From Meandrina meandrites (Eukaryota > Cnidaria > Anthozoa > Scleractinia > Meandrinidae): a DNA stretch of 64,000 nucleotides. Position numbers and translations under genes: made by a program. Within the stretch, counting starts at the first letter, position 1; each line of letters opens with the position of its first letter. The notes under the pieces are model-generated. The model ran no database searches. It saw nothing but the letters and a program-made list of their open reading frames with translations, and was not told where the DNA came from. Of the stretch, positions 23,287 to 33,993 are shown one piece after another. The stretch is taken from contig OY855906.1 in NCBI GenBank assembly GCA_963693305.1, positions 12,609,602-12,673,601 on the forward strand. Direction: 5' to 3'.

Positions 23287-26200
23287 CAATTTTTGGTCGC
23301 ATTGGCGACCAGTGAGTCGCAATTTCGGACCCTGACATGTATATTGCATTATTTCAGTGGTTTGTTTTGTTTGGTTAGAGAGCAAACCAGCCAAACATGC
23401 TGAACTTAGGCGAGATTTCTGGTTCCAATTCTCCACCTCATGGTATTTGTGAATGTCCAAAAAAGTCACTAAATGTCAAAATCAAAGGTCCTATGAGCCC
23501 ACGTCTGTTTTGTCTGCTTAGTTTTTTGAATTGAGCATGATAAGTTTGATCTTGCCTTCTTTGATTGTTGTTAATTTAAGCTTGCATCAAATTTATTTTC
23601 AAATCGGCTGCATAATATTTCACCTTTGTCGCGCACAGCATGACACTGATAATCTTCTGTCAGCTAGCGGTTAAATAAACTTCGCTTTCAATTTTACTTT
23701 GACGGTCACATGAAAACTTAAGACGATTCTGTTGATTTTCTATGGGGCAGAAACAACATACACCTGATTTAAGATAAAATAATTATAAACAGAATATTTT
23801 CATAATCAATTTTCAAATTATCATCATATACCCATCAAAAGAAAGCCATATCCATGAGCATGATAAGTTTGATCTGGCCTTCTTTGATTGTTGTACAGAT
23901 TAAGCGTCACATAAAATTATTTTGAAATTATTTTGAAATAGAATATGTTCACAATCGATTTTAAAATTATCATCTCGTACCCATCAAAACAAAACCAGTA
24001 GCGCCTAAAGTACAATGGTCTGTAAAATCAGGGTAGTTTTCTACAGGCTTTATCTCTGAAACAAAGTTGGTGACCCCCACTTTTTTTGTATTTCTGACAC
24101 AAGTAACTCTAGCCAGCGTAGCTTGGCGTTCTAGTCAGTCAGGGAGAGCGATTTCTCGCTCCGTGACTGACTAGAACGCCAAGCTACGCTGGCTAAAGTA
24201 ACTCATTATCCGACCTCAGTAAAAATTTTAGAAAAATCTATCGACTAGAAAATTTTCGTACGAACGTCCTTAACCTTGGTTGTTGTGCTTGTTGTTCATG
24301 GTGGCTCTTTCTGATTGATTAGCAGCTTCTTGAGTATCTTCTACCAAAATATGTGCATGTTGTAAAACTTAAAAGTGTTCACCATACAGCTGTGTGTGAA
24401 GTATAGTCAGGGTTATCTTGCAGCCATTGAATTGTGATTTTGTGGCATTTTCGGGTTGTGCAGCCAAAATGAGCCAATTTCTGATACAGCAGTTTCACCA
24501 ATATTATTGATGTATGATACTGTGTTTATTCTCATTAGATGACATGATAGGGTGTTTCAGGATTGCTTGGTAACTTTTTTCTCAGGGTAACAGTAAATTT
24601 TATTGACCGAGATGGAGACAAGATGACAGTGAATGCAAAAGTTGGAGATAGTTTACTGGATGTTGCAAAAGACAATGATGTAGATTTAGAAGGTAAGTAC
24701 AGAGCTTTTGCACATACTTCTATATAGACAGTGTTGGATCAGCCAATCACTGTAACCCGTTCAAGTCTGTTCTCCCTTTGCAGATGTTTTAAGTACATGT
24801 AGCAGTTACTTATTATTCAGGACTATGCCATAAACATCTGCTTGTCTGAGCCAAAGATTTCATTCCCTGCTGTTATATGTGAATTAGAAATATTACCTTT
24901 TTAACGAAGACATTGCATGCATGAGTACATTAATTTTGTGACTGAGGTTTCCTTCTAAGCTGGGCTGGGCTGCTGGTGAAAATCTCAACAATCGCTAACA
25001 TGCACTAGTCATGGTTGAGTGGTGGCAGAAACCCATAAGGGTTGAAATGTGTAACTCCCTGTGATTCACATTGTACAAAGAGTACAATGATATAGCGCAG
25101 TCGGAATAAATTGTAGATAGCTAAAACCCTATATCAAATTAAAGCTTATTGAGCTGGCTTTCAATCTTTAAAAACCGTTTTGTAGTAGAATGAAATGTCA
25201 ATCTTTTAGGAACCTCGAAACACGAGTGCCTGAGTCGCCTTTTGAAAGCTACAAGTCACAGCGAATGTAGTATTTCGCTAATTTAATTGATTTGTTCTTT
25301 GGTTTCCGGACCCCAAGCGCTAAAAAAATGTGTCGGCGTTTTGTCATATTCAATTGCAGTAAAAAGATACAAGACATTTTGCAAATAGGGCTAAAACACA
25401 GGGGAGTGATCATACAAAAATCGCTCCAGTAGAAAAAGTATACAAAAATAAAAAAATCGCCGACAAGGTTTTGTTATTAACATGTTAAACTAGCTGCTTG
25501 CCAAATTTGACGTAGAAGGAGCAAATTCCTTTGGAGGTGTAGCTCTTTGAAGTGTCGCGTTCAAAGCAAAAAATTGATTTTAGAAAACAGTGCTTAAAAA
25601 ATATCCTGCAATGCAAACAAACGCCGCCCACATGAAGCTTGCAACACCTTCTCGAATAACAAGGCCAATCAGTGCGCAAGAATGGCGGCTCTCGTGATAA
25701 TTCCCACGAAAACTGTCTTGGTTGATTGCATACACATCTTATGGATGTCAATCAAAAGAAGAATTTTTACTTCCGGTCAAAAACGAAATATACTCATTTC
25801 TCCACTGATATTCACTCTTTTTCAAAACTTTTTTTTTTAAATGAAAGATCACACTTCGACCATTACTTGGATCTTAAAATCCAATTTCGGGAAAAATTGT
25901 CGATCTCAAGGTATACGGTCACAGGCGGACCACCCTATGTGTCCGTGGTTAATGATTGTTGACACAAGGTTATGTCGAAATCAATGGCGCGTATAGAAGA
26001 TATTTAGAGAAACATTACGTTGGCTTCGATTTACTACAAAATATAAAAATTACTCTAAATGATTCTATAAAAATTAAGATGAAATGCTGATTGAGTCTTG
26101 TGTCATGTTAATTCGCCGCCCCAAGCCCTTTAAAGCGTTATTTTGCGAGATGACTTAGCGACCGGTAGGAACAGAGAGAAGGGAGAACAAGGCAGGCAGC

Positions 26201-29200
26201 TTTACCGCCGGTGGTCGCGACCTTGTCCTATTCAAGCTAGAACTGACGCTAAACCATCAAAATTATCACCTCGAAAACACGGGCATCCGAACAACTAGAT
26301 ATTTCTCTGTCCCTGTGCCGAATTGGAGCTTCATCCTTCCAATATTTTCCGAGAAAAGCGATCCCGAAGTCTCAAAAGTAGCTTTCTCCATATGATCAGT
26401 GCAAAATTCTGAACCAAAGGAATGTTAGGAACGCGAGCCCATTCGAATCTACCAATCAACGCGTCGCGACCGTTGGGGCGTGCTTGGGCATTTGAACTGG
26501 CAACGGTCGCAACGCGTTGATTGGTAGGTTCGAATGGGCTCGCGTTCCTAACATTCCTTTGGTTCAGAATTTTGCACTGATCATATGGAGAAAGCTACTT
26601 TTGAGACTTCGGGATCGCTTTTCTCGGAAAATATAGGAAGGATAAAGCTCTAATTCGGCACAGGGACAGAGAAATATCTAGTTGTTCGGATGCCCATGTT
26701 TTCAAGGTGATAATTTTGATGGTTTAGCGTCGGTTTTAGCTTGAATAGGACAAGGTCGCGACCGCCGGCGGTAAAGCTGCCTGCCTTGTTCTCCCTTAAA
26801 GGACGAAGGATAATCCGAAAAAGTTCATTGTGCCCAATAATTTTGACAACAAATGATGATCTTGGAAAATAAACTGTAATATTTCGGTATAAGCTATACC
26901 ATCATCAGACTAAGAAAATTAACATACAAGCTAGATCTTAAATACTGTGGGTGACGAGACGAAACAAAAAGTTTACTCAGGAGAATAGACAGAGTTCTCT
27001 GCTGGATTTCAGTCCATTGTTTTGAGAAGGTGCTAGGCGTTTGATGAAATATGCCTCTTTGTACAGGAGAAGATTCCAATTATTGTCACAGTCTAGTACT
27101 GTTGTATTATCACGGACAACTTGGGTAAAATATTCTTTGTCATAATTAACAGGAGGTGGAACAATGTCAGTATTTAAAGTATCCGGTAAATTACACAAAT
27201 TACGGATGAAAATTAAATGATCACACGTTGGCAGGTGTTTGTAAATTGCGCTCTCTTTGTCAGAGATAGCGTGTTCATGTGTTCGGACGAAAAGAGTTCT
27301 GTCTGTTTTGCCCATGTACGCTGATTGGCAACCAGGGCATTTGAATTTGTAAACAACATGTGATTTACTCAAGAGTGGAACTTGATCTTTGTCGTTGGTG
27401 TAGAAACATAATTTCGTTGTTTTCTCGCGTACTTTTATCTCAATGTTAGGGTTTGCAAGGCATCTGCGAAGCTTTCTCTTGAAGGATCTTAAGAGTTGCG
27501 ATGTTTTATCTCCGATGTACGGAACAGAAAGCCAGATGGTTATGGAGTCTTCCTTGTCTTTGTTCCCTGCTGTATGGATCTTATTCAGGGCATCGTACGA
27601 GAAATGTCGAATTAGCGCGTTTGCAATGCGTGAGGGGAAATTGTTCCAGGATATGATCGTTTTAAGCTGTTTTAGTTCAGATTTAAGCAGATTAGGGGAG
27701 CAGATACTATGAATGCGGTTAACTAGGGCTTTAATCCAAGAAATTTTCTGACGCCATGGAACGAAACTATCAAAGTTTGTGTATTGACCTGCAAAGGTGT
27801 CCTTACGGTAGATTCCGATGCCGTTCGTTAAAATGTTGATATCCAGAAAGTGTGGAGTGGTGTTTTCAAAGAGATCATAAGTAAAGCGGATGTTCTTGTC
27901 AAACTTGTGGAAAAAGTCTAGAATGATGTTGATTGTGTCAGGTTTTATCAAGAGCAGTGTGTCATCAACATATCTACAATAGAAGGTGATAAGTCCTCGA
28001 TCGATGAGTTGTTTGACGATTGTTTGTTCAAACTCCGTCATAATGATGTTGGCTAACACTGGGCCAAGTGAATCACCCATGCTGACACCATCGATTTGTT
28101 CATACAGCTGGTTGTTACAGGAAAACGCAGTTTTAGTGCAGGTATCACGAATTAACTTACGGAGCGTGGATTTCTTGAGATTTGTGTCGATTAGTTTCTT
28201 GTTGTAGATTCTCTCTATGATAATCTCGAGTGTCCGTTGTAGGGGGACATTTGTGAAGAGGGATTCGACGTCAAAGGATACGAATTTGTAGCCTTGGTCA
28301 AACAATTCTGAAGGTATTAGTTCAATACGACTGGCAGCATCAAAAGTGTCCTTTAAAGTGAATTCGTTCTGTGTTAGTGGTTGCAGGAGCTCGCTGATGT
28401 ATTTCCCCACTGAGTAGTGTGTGGTACCCGTGGTGTCAGTTATAGGGCGGAACTTTGGCAAGCGATCGTACGCTTTATGGATCTTCGGAAGGCCATGTGC
28501 ACGTGCAGGTTTGGCGTTCTGGGGGCGAATTTTCTTGTACGTGTCTTTGTCTAGTTCACCGCGATTTACGAGGGTACGGAGATATCGTTGGATGGAGTTG
28601 AGACGGTTGTGGGTTGGATCTTTCCTGATGGGTTTGAATTTTCTACGATCAGAAAACAGGTCATTCATTGATTTCATGTAGTCGTCTTTAGAGATTAGGA
28701 CTACATCTTCTCCTTTATCTGGCTTCAAAATCACGGTGGTGGCTTGCAGATCTTTAATGATTTTGATGCGTTTGTTGTCTAGAGATATGCGTTTGTGGTC
28801 AAAATCCAGGATATTAAAAGTCAAGGCTCGAATGGTGTTCTTGGCGCGTTCGATTGAGTGGAAATTGGATGTTTCTCGTGCGATGCCCTGAATAAGATCC
28901 ATACAGCAGGGAACAAAGACAAGGAAGACTCCATAACCATCTGGCTTTCTGTTCCGTACATCGGAGATAAAACATCGCAACTCTTAAGATCCTTCAAGAG
29001 AAAGCTTCGCAGATGCCTTGCAAACCCTAACATCGAGATAAAAGTACGCGAGAAAACAACGAAATTGTGTTTCTACACCAACAACAAAGATCAAGTTCCA
29101 CTCTTGAGTAAATCACATGTTGTTTACAAATTCAAATGCCCTGGTTGCCAATCAGCGTACATGGGCAAAACAGACAGAACTCTTTTCGTCCGAACACATG

Positions 29201-32200
29201 AACACGCTATCTCTGACAAAGAGAGCGCAATTTACAAACACCTGCCAACGTGTGATCATTTAATTTTCATCCGTAATTTGTGTAATTTACCGGATACTTT
29301 AAATACTGACATTGTTCCACCTCCTGTTAGTTATGACAAAGAATATTTTACCCAAGTTGTCCGTGATAATAACAGTACTAGACTGTGACAATAATTGGAA
29401 TCTTCTCCTGTACAAAGAGGCATATTTCATCAAACGCCTAGCACCTTCTCTCAACAATGGACTGAAATCCAGCAGAGAACTCTGTCCATTCTCCTGAGTA
29501 AACTTTTTGTTTCGTCTCGTCACCCACAGTATTTAAGATCTAGCTTGTATGTTAATTTTCTTAGTCTGATGATGGTATAGCTTATACCGAAATATTACAG
29601 TTTATTTTCCAAGATCATCATTTGTTGTCAAAATTATTGGGCACAATGAACTTTTTCGGATTATCCTTCGTCCTTTATGTACTGAAACTATCATCAGGTA
29701 CTGGGTTTTGTTCTCCCTTCTCTCTATGTTTCTACCGGTCGCTAAATGATCTCGCAAAATAACGCTTTAGAGGGCTCGGGGCGGTGAATAAACATGACAC
29801 GACTCAAATCGAAGCCGACGTAATGTTTCTCTATATATCTTCTATACGCGCCGTTGATTACGACATACAACCTTATGTCAACAATCATTAACCACGGACA
29901 CATAGGGTGGTCCGCCTGTGATACGGTAACCTTAAATTCACAGCGCGCACTAGCTTGCGCTAAATGGCGTAATCTTGTTTTTGAACAATTTGGGTTGAAT
30001 AAAGTTAAATTTGGTTAAATTCTTCTGTTTCCTCATCATTCAGTAGTCTGGAGAACTTCACTTGATACTCTAATGAATGTCTTTAGTTTCTGTGAGTAAT
30101 TTACGGCGTTTTGGTCGGAATGCAAGTGACTTATCGCGAAACTGAAAATTGTGTCGTTACGTGTGTAAATCATTCGCGTACAAACTCTTTGTGTCACCAA
30201 ATATGGTACTTGGCAAAACTGAATATTCGAACGCTGTGAACGTGCGTTACACGTTTCAACTCCTTATGAGTTTCTGGTGGTGGTTTTATCTTCTACTAAT
30301 CCTCGTAATTGCTTATTTCACCTCACCACTTGCTTTTTTATCCACTTCAGAAAACCATAATTATAGTGTGGTATATTTGACCCATATTTGCATTACATCT
30401 ATGTCAATTTTTCATGTTGTACTACAAACAGACCTTGACAGGCAACACACACAGTCCAAAGGTTGTTATAGTTGGGCCCTATGAAATAAAGTGTTTGCTC
30501 ACACAAGCACATGTTGGTGGGAAGAATTGAGGACCTGAATTTAAAAGATTCTGTAAGAGGTTCTGCTTCAATGGGATTAGGCCATCATGTTACTCTTGTT
30601 TACATACAGTATTACTCTGTTGAAATGAAACTATTAATCAACACTCATTGGCATAACTGACAAAGAGTATTTCTGCGCAATTCAGATCACATTTTGATTT
30701 ACTAAAGCAAATGTGACACTCAATTTCTGTGAGCAGGGGTGTGCTCTAAGGGTGCCCAGGTGCCTCAGGCAACTAACTTTTGCCTTTGGGCGACCAGATA
30801 ATCTTATTTCTTTCATATTACCTTTATGCTGGGCACCCTGGATCTCATAGTTTGGAACCTTCTTAGAGCACAGCCTTGGTGAGGTTATGTAGTTGATTTG
30901 TCCTGTGGCCTCACCAACTATCACCTCATAGAAATTTCCAGCTCACAACTTATACTTATTAACAATTATTGCTAGTATATACCACACAAGTGAATAGTGC
31001 TTTCCGCATGTGCTGATATGTTAACTTGGAGGTGATTAGCAAAGTACTATTCACCTCCGAGCAGCCGAAGAGAAACAAAATTGCTTTGCCTGTCACTTGG
31101 GGTACCGAAAGTAGTATTTTGGTCCACTAATTATTCAGCTTGTGTGGTATATACTAAAACAATTATTCACCTCAGTGTCGGTGAAAGCGATGGATATTTA
31201 CCTCCACTTTGGTGAATAATTGTTAATTACTCAGTAATGCCTGATTCCCCCTATAAAACGTGCCTGCGAAAAATCATGGTTGTCATATTCAGCTTTGCCA
31301 AGTCTTCAATATGTTTTGTTGAATACGATTCTGATGATTCCGTGCAGGCACGTCTCAGAGGGAATTGGCCATTGTCAGTTAGAGACTTGACAGACTTTTC
31401 TTGATTGTTTTGTGTAACTTGTTAATTACAGGTGCTTGTGAAGGAACCTTGTCTTGCTCCACTTGCCACCTTATATTTAAACCTGAAGAAATGGAGGCAT
31501 TGAATCTGGATGAGCCGTCAGATGAGGAACTTGATATGTTGGATCTGGCTTATGGACTGGAAGACACGTAGGTTTACCAATCAGTTTAAAGTTTTTCAGA
31601 GTGATCAACATTGAATTTCCAAATTTCTGATTTGAAATTTAACAACTGAAGTTAAGTACTGTAATCAGTGAAAAGGGCGAGGGTACATCTATGTGTTGTA
31701 GTTTACATTGTTTTTTAGGTTAAATCTGTTCCCAACCTAGGCTTATCTGTTTCAACCTGAACATAACAGTTTACTGGACTTCCTTTTAACGAATTTGAGT
31801 TATTTTTTGTCATTGTGAAAGTATTATCTTCAGGTTGAAGCAGATTAATGTACATGTACAAACTTACCTATGGGAGGCGCGGTGGCCTAATGGTTAGTGC
31901 GCTGGACTCCGGATCGGGCGGTCCGGGTTCGAGCCCTGGCCGGGGCACTGCGTTGTGTTCTTGGGCAAGACACTTAACTCTCATAGTGCCTCTCTCCACC
32001 CAGGTGTATAAATGGGTACCGGCGAATTTACTGCTGGGGGTAACCCTGCGATGGACTACCATCCCATCCAGGGGGGAGTAGAAATACTCTTAGTCGCTTC
32101 ATGCTACAGAAACCGGGGATAAGCACCGGCCTGATGGGCCACTTGGCTGGTATGCAGACTTTACCAACAAACTTAACCTGAAAACCAATTTAACCTGCAA

Positions 32201-32983
32201 CACATGCACCAGGGTTTTCGATAGTTTTCTTAAGTATGAGATTTCTCCCTAAGAGCACTGGAAACATAACATTTTTTCTGCTGTAAGGCAGGTTATGGAC
32301 ACCAGAAAAATTTTGAAATAAAATTCTCAGAAATGCTCTTTCCAGCATTCCCGAGACTGGGTCCGGACCCCCCTCCCCCTATCAGACCTGACACTTACAT
32401 CGACAGCATTTTATATCACTTTTTGATTGGCTGTTTTTTGTTGTTTGTTTTTAATGAAACGCTCATTGCATTTTGTTACTAAACTAAATTCCAGGGATAT
32501 TCAAAAATGTAATTGTTTTGGGGTATCCTCCTATGATCTGTTCGCCTCTGCTCGCAAAGCAGTATTTCCTGTGCTGACAGTGACCGGCATTCACGGATTC
32601 ATTGGAAATCTGTACAATCTTTGTTACCAAGCACCAGAGGAGGATGTTCCAAGGGTGGATCCTTTACCAGTAAAATTCACTTACACGCTAAGAGGCCAAG
32701 GAATTATAATGTACAACTGCAACCCCCCCCCCCCCCAAAAAAAAAATAAATAAATAAATAAAAAGTTACACAGTCCTTTCTGAACCAAAGTTTGGACCCC
32801 CCCCCCCCCCCCCCCAATCAAAAATTCCTGGATCCGCCCCTGTCTTTTGTTGTTCTTATACAACTTTTTTCTTATATTTTGTCCTGCAGGTCTCGCCTTG
32901 GATGTCAGATCATTGTTGCTAAGAACTTTGAAGGGATAACTGTAAGGGTGCCAAAAGCCCACAGAGACATTCGAGATCTCTGA
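20814..32983 (+). CDS. FDX1: Mitochondrial [2Fe-2S] ferredoxin (adrenodoxin type)
   Basis: Exons: 20814-20977, 24586-24692, 31432-31567, 32890-32983 (TGA). All introns are GT-AG with continuous frame; 501 nt, 166 residues. Residues 1 to about 50 are basic, Ser/Thr-rich and free of acidic residues until E51, as in a mitochondrial targeting peptide. The ferredoxin domain follows. The cluster ligands are C93, C99, C102 (C-x5-C-x2-C in [15 protein letters not shown]) and C141 (SRLGCQI). The [15 protein letters not shown] segment is the acidic partner-binding helix, and TVRVP near the end is also typical of FDX1 rather than FDX2. It would carry electrons from ferredoxin reductase to mitochondrial P450s and to lipoylation or Fe-S biogenesis. 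The tail is shorter than in mammals. Intron 2 is 6.7 kb because of nested transposons. Confidence 0.93.
21366..21410. repeat. 45-bp hairpin, GCAGAGCCCT arms
   Basis: GCAGAGCCCTGTC and GATAGGGCTCTGC form near-perfect arms around a 19-base loop. It abuts the left end of the element starting at 21412. FDX1 intron 1. Confidence 0.65.
21412..21842. mobile_element. MITE with CGTGA-rich interior
   Basis: AGAGGGTCCCCTATAC at the left and GTATAGGGGACCCTCCTG at the right form the inverted ends. The 430-bp interior is studded with CGTGATTG, CGTGAA and CACGTG motifs in both orientations, including CACGTGCACGTGA. Non-coding; FDX1 intron 1. Confidence 0.65.
22536..23334. mobile_element. DNA transposon remnant, CAGGGTCYGAAATT ends
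   Basis: CAGGGTCTGAAATTA begins the element and AATTTCGGACCCTG ends it. ACATG flanks both sides (22531-22535, 23335-23339) as a possible 5-bp target duplication. Sub-terminal TGGTCGCCAA-type motifs occur near both ends. About 800 bp with no transposase frame. Confidence 0.6.
24110..24195. mobile_element. 86-bp hairpin element with 9-bp target duplication
   Basis: TAGCCAGCGTAGCTTGGCGT... and its complement form arms of about 40 bp that pair almost perfectly around GAGCGATTTCTCGCTC. AAGTAACTC flanks both sides exactly (24101-24109 and 24196-24204), a 9-bp target-site duplication. Nine bases would fit a MULE-like system. FDX1 intron 1. Confidence 0.8.
26977..28876 (-). CDS. Penelope-like RT with GIY-YIG endonuclease, N-truncated
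   Basis: A single open frame encodes the Penelope-type reverse transcriptase. An early block reads [18 protein letters not shown]; the palm has [25 protein letters not shown] text (shortened here) and the catalytic YVDD at 27961-27972. A C-terminal GIY-YIG endonuclease follows, with [18 protein letters not shown] and a downstream R-x2-EH segment, near 27370-27270. The frame is intact from the junction to its TAG/TAA stop at 26977. Its true N-terminus is missing: upstream of about 28876 the frame reads into antisense of the inverted copy, so the first 35 or so codons of the longer open frame are spurious. It copies the element by target-primed reverse transcription in the nucleus if complete; this copy is probably inactive. 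Confidence 0.88.
28877..29497 (+). pseudogene. Inverted partial copy of the Penelope C-terminus
   Basis: This repeats, on the other strand, the C-terminal part of the neighbouring open frame, from [17 protein letters not shown] through the GIY-YIG domain to the stop. It is nearly identical to it (TNNKDQ for TNDKDQ, PPVSYD for PPVNYD). A 2-base loss near 29371 shifts the frame after VRDN, so the end of the protein is read in a different frame. It starts abruptly in mid-domain and has no start codon of its own. Confidence 0.85.
30734..30877. mobile_element. MITE family A, copy 2
   Basis: GGGTGTGCTCTAAGGGTGCC at the left and CTTCTTAGAGCACAGCC at the right. The interior is the reverse complement of the copy at 13939-14102, including CTTTGGGCGACCAGATAATC and the GGGCACCCTGGATCTCATAG box. 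FDX1 intron 2. Confidence 0.75.
30957..31224. mobile_element. TIR element with nested inverted repeats
   Basis: TTAACAATTATT near 30959 and AATAATTGTTAA near 31213 form outer ends. Just inside, AGTATATACCACACAAG (about 30974) faces CTTGTGTGGTATATACT (about 31139). TTCACCTCCGAGC and related CACCTC motifs recur. Non-coding and about 270 bp. Confidence 0.55.
31872..32170 (+). mobile_element. tRNA-derived SINE
   Basis: The head is tRNA-like with an A box (GTGGCCTAATGGTTAGTGCG) and a B box (GGTTCGAGCCC) at proper pol III spacing. The body follows (CTTGGGCAAGACACTTAACT, CCACCCAGGTGTATAAATGG) and then a 3' part shared with 1066-1190. AAACTTACCT before and AAACTTAACCT after look like a decayed target duplication. 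FDX1 intron 3. The head is not a functional tRNA gene: it continues straight into the SINE body. Confidence 0.85.
32726..32840. repeat. Low-complexity C-run and A-rich tract
   Basis: A 13-base C run, an A/AAAT-rich stretch (TAAATAAATAAATAAA) and a second C run of 19 bases (32797-32815), then CAAAAATTCCTGGATCCGCC. The last part resembles the ends of a common miniature repeat. It sits about 50 bp upstream of FDX1 exon 4. Confidence 0.6.
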
Positions 32984-33993
32984 CAGGACGCACAAAAAGA
33001 AGCACTTGTCAGCATTGTAATATATAATATAATTAATTTTACTTTTTTACTGAACATTTCACACAATTCGCAGCCGGATTTATAATTCACTTGCTCAAAT
33101 GTCTTGGGAAAGGAAAGCCTGCCTGAAGACAAATACTCTGTAATTATGAGAATGTAAACGCCGACTTCATAAATCCCTGAAACTCTGAGTCGATTTTTTT
33201 TCTACAACCACACATTCTCTTTTCAAAGGACAATCTCAACGTTTATTTAAGATTATCATCATTCTCAGCTGTGAAAACAATGTAAACAGAATGATTCTTC
33301 GCCTTTCCGCAACTCTTACTAGGTTGAGAGAAGACACAATAATTTTAGGTATTTTTGTGTGGTAGCCTACACAAAGCCATAAGTAATCATGTAAGGTTAG
33401 GTATATGACACAGTTTCCAATTTTGTAACACTGAAAGCAGATCATTTTTCGTGGTGTTTCTTCCTAGTTTAAAACCAGAGGTAGACCCAGATACTACCCA
33501 GAGCCTTTCGACAAAAAAAGTAATGCCCAGTGGGCCGAAAGAACTTACCCAGTTTGTTAAAGGGTATCGCCTTAATCCGTTGGTGAATGAAGGTTTGTAG
33601 TTCAGATGTTTTGTGTATCGGTTACTTTCGTCTTATCAGCATTTTTTTTTTGGAAGGTAGAAGAAAATAGTCTGGGCAACAATCAACGTACTGGGTGATA
33701 ATTATTAAAGTAAAGGCACAGATTACCACAAGCAAATTGTCGTGATGTTTCAAATTCTTCAAACTAGTGCTATAAGAAATGAGTAGAACTACAACCCTGG
33801 TCAAAACATAGTGGGACACTTGTTGAAATTGGGGTATAACACGCTTTGCTAACATAGTACTTGAAGAAAGCTTGGGAAGACGAGTCATTTTCACGAGCTG
33901 TAGTGATGGTGTCCTAAGAGTTTTGTCCATGGTTGTAGCAAGGTGAATTTGTACATTGACGCACGGTGGTGCGAAGTGTCCAATTAATGTCTT

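Larger units (their letters stand above)
26798..29707 (-). mobile_element. Penelope-like retroelement with inverted partial copy
   Basis: A 5'-truncated minus-strand element is joined head to head to an inverted partial copy (about 28877-29677) of its own 3' end. Both outer ends carry the same sequence (GGACGAAGGATAATCCGAAA and complement). TTGTTCTCCCTT flanks the insertion (26786-26797 and 29708-29719), a 12-bp target duplication. About 30 extra bases lie between the inverted copy and the right flank, reminiscent of the short extensions known from Penelope elements. The arms differ at only a few positions, so the insertion looks recent. Confidence 0.85.
25908..29933. mobile_element. Foldback element, split by a Penelope insertion
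   Basis: Left terminal part 25908-26195 (begins AAGGTATACGGT, then CACAGGCGGACCACCCTATG) is matched in reverse complement by 29720-29933. Inside, 26176-26475 pairs with 26501-26797, leaving a 25-base spacer at 26476-26500. Without the 2.9-kb insertion the element is about 1.1 kb and almost wholly palindromic. The left arm alone holds about 60 extra AT-rich bases near 26033-26092. No transposase is encoded, so it is non-autonomous. It lies in FDX1 intron 2. Confidence 0.8.

Noticed and set aside
28860..28980. N-terminal 35 residues of the 667-residue Penelope frame
   Set aside because: They are antisense to the inverted copy beyond the head-to-head junction, so not part of the true protein.
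31872..31945. A tRNA gene
   Set aside because: The A and B boxes are real but the sequence runs on into a SINE body and lacks a proper acceptor-stem end; it is the SINE head.
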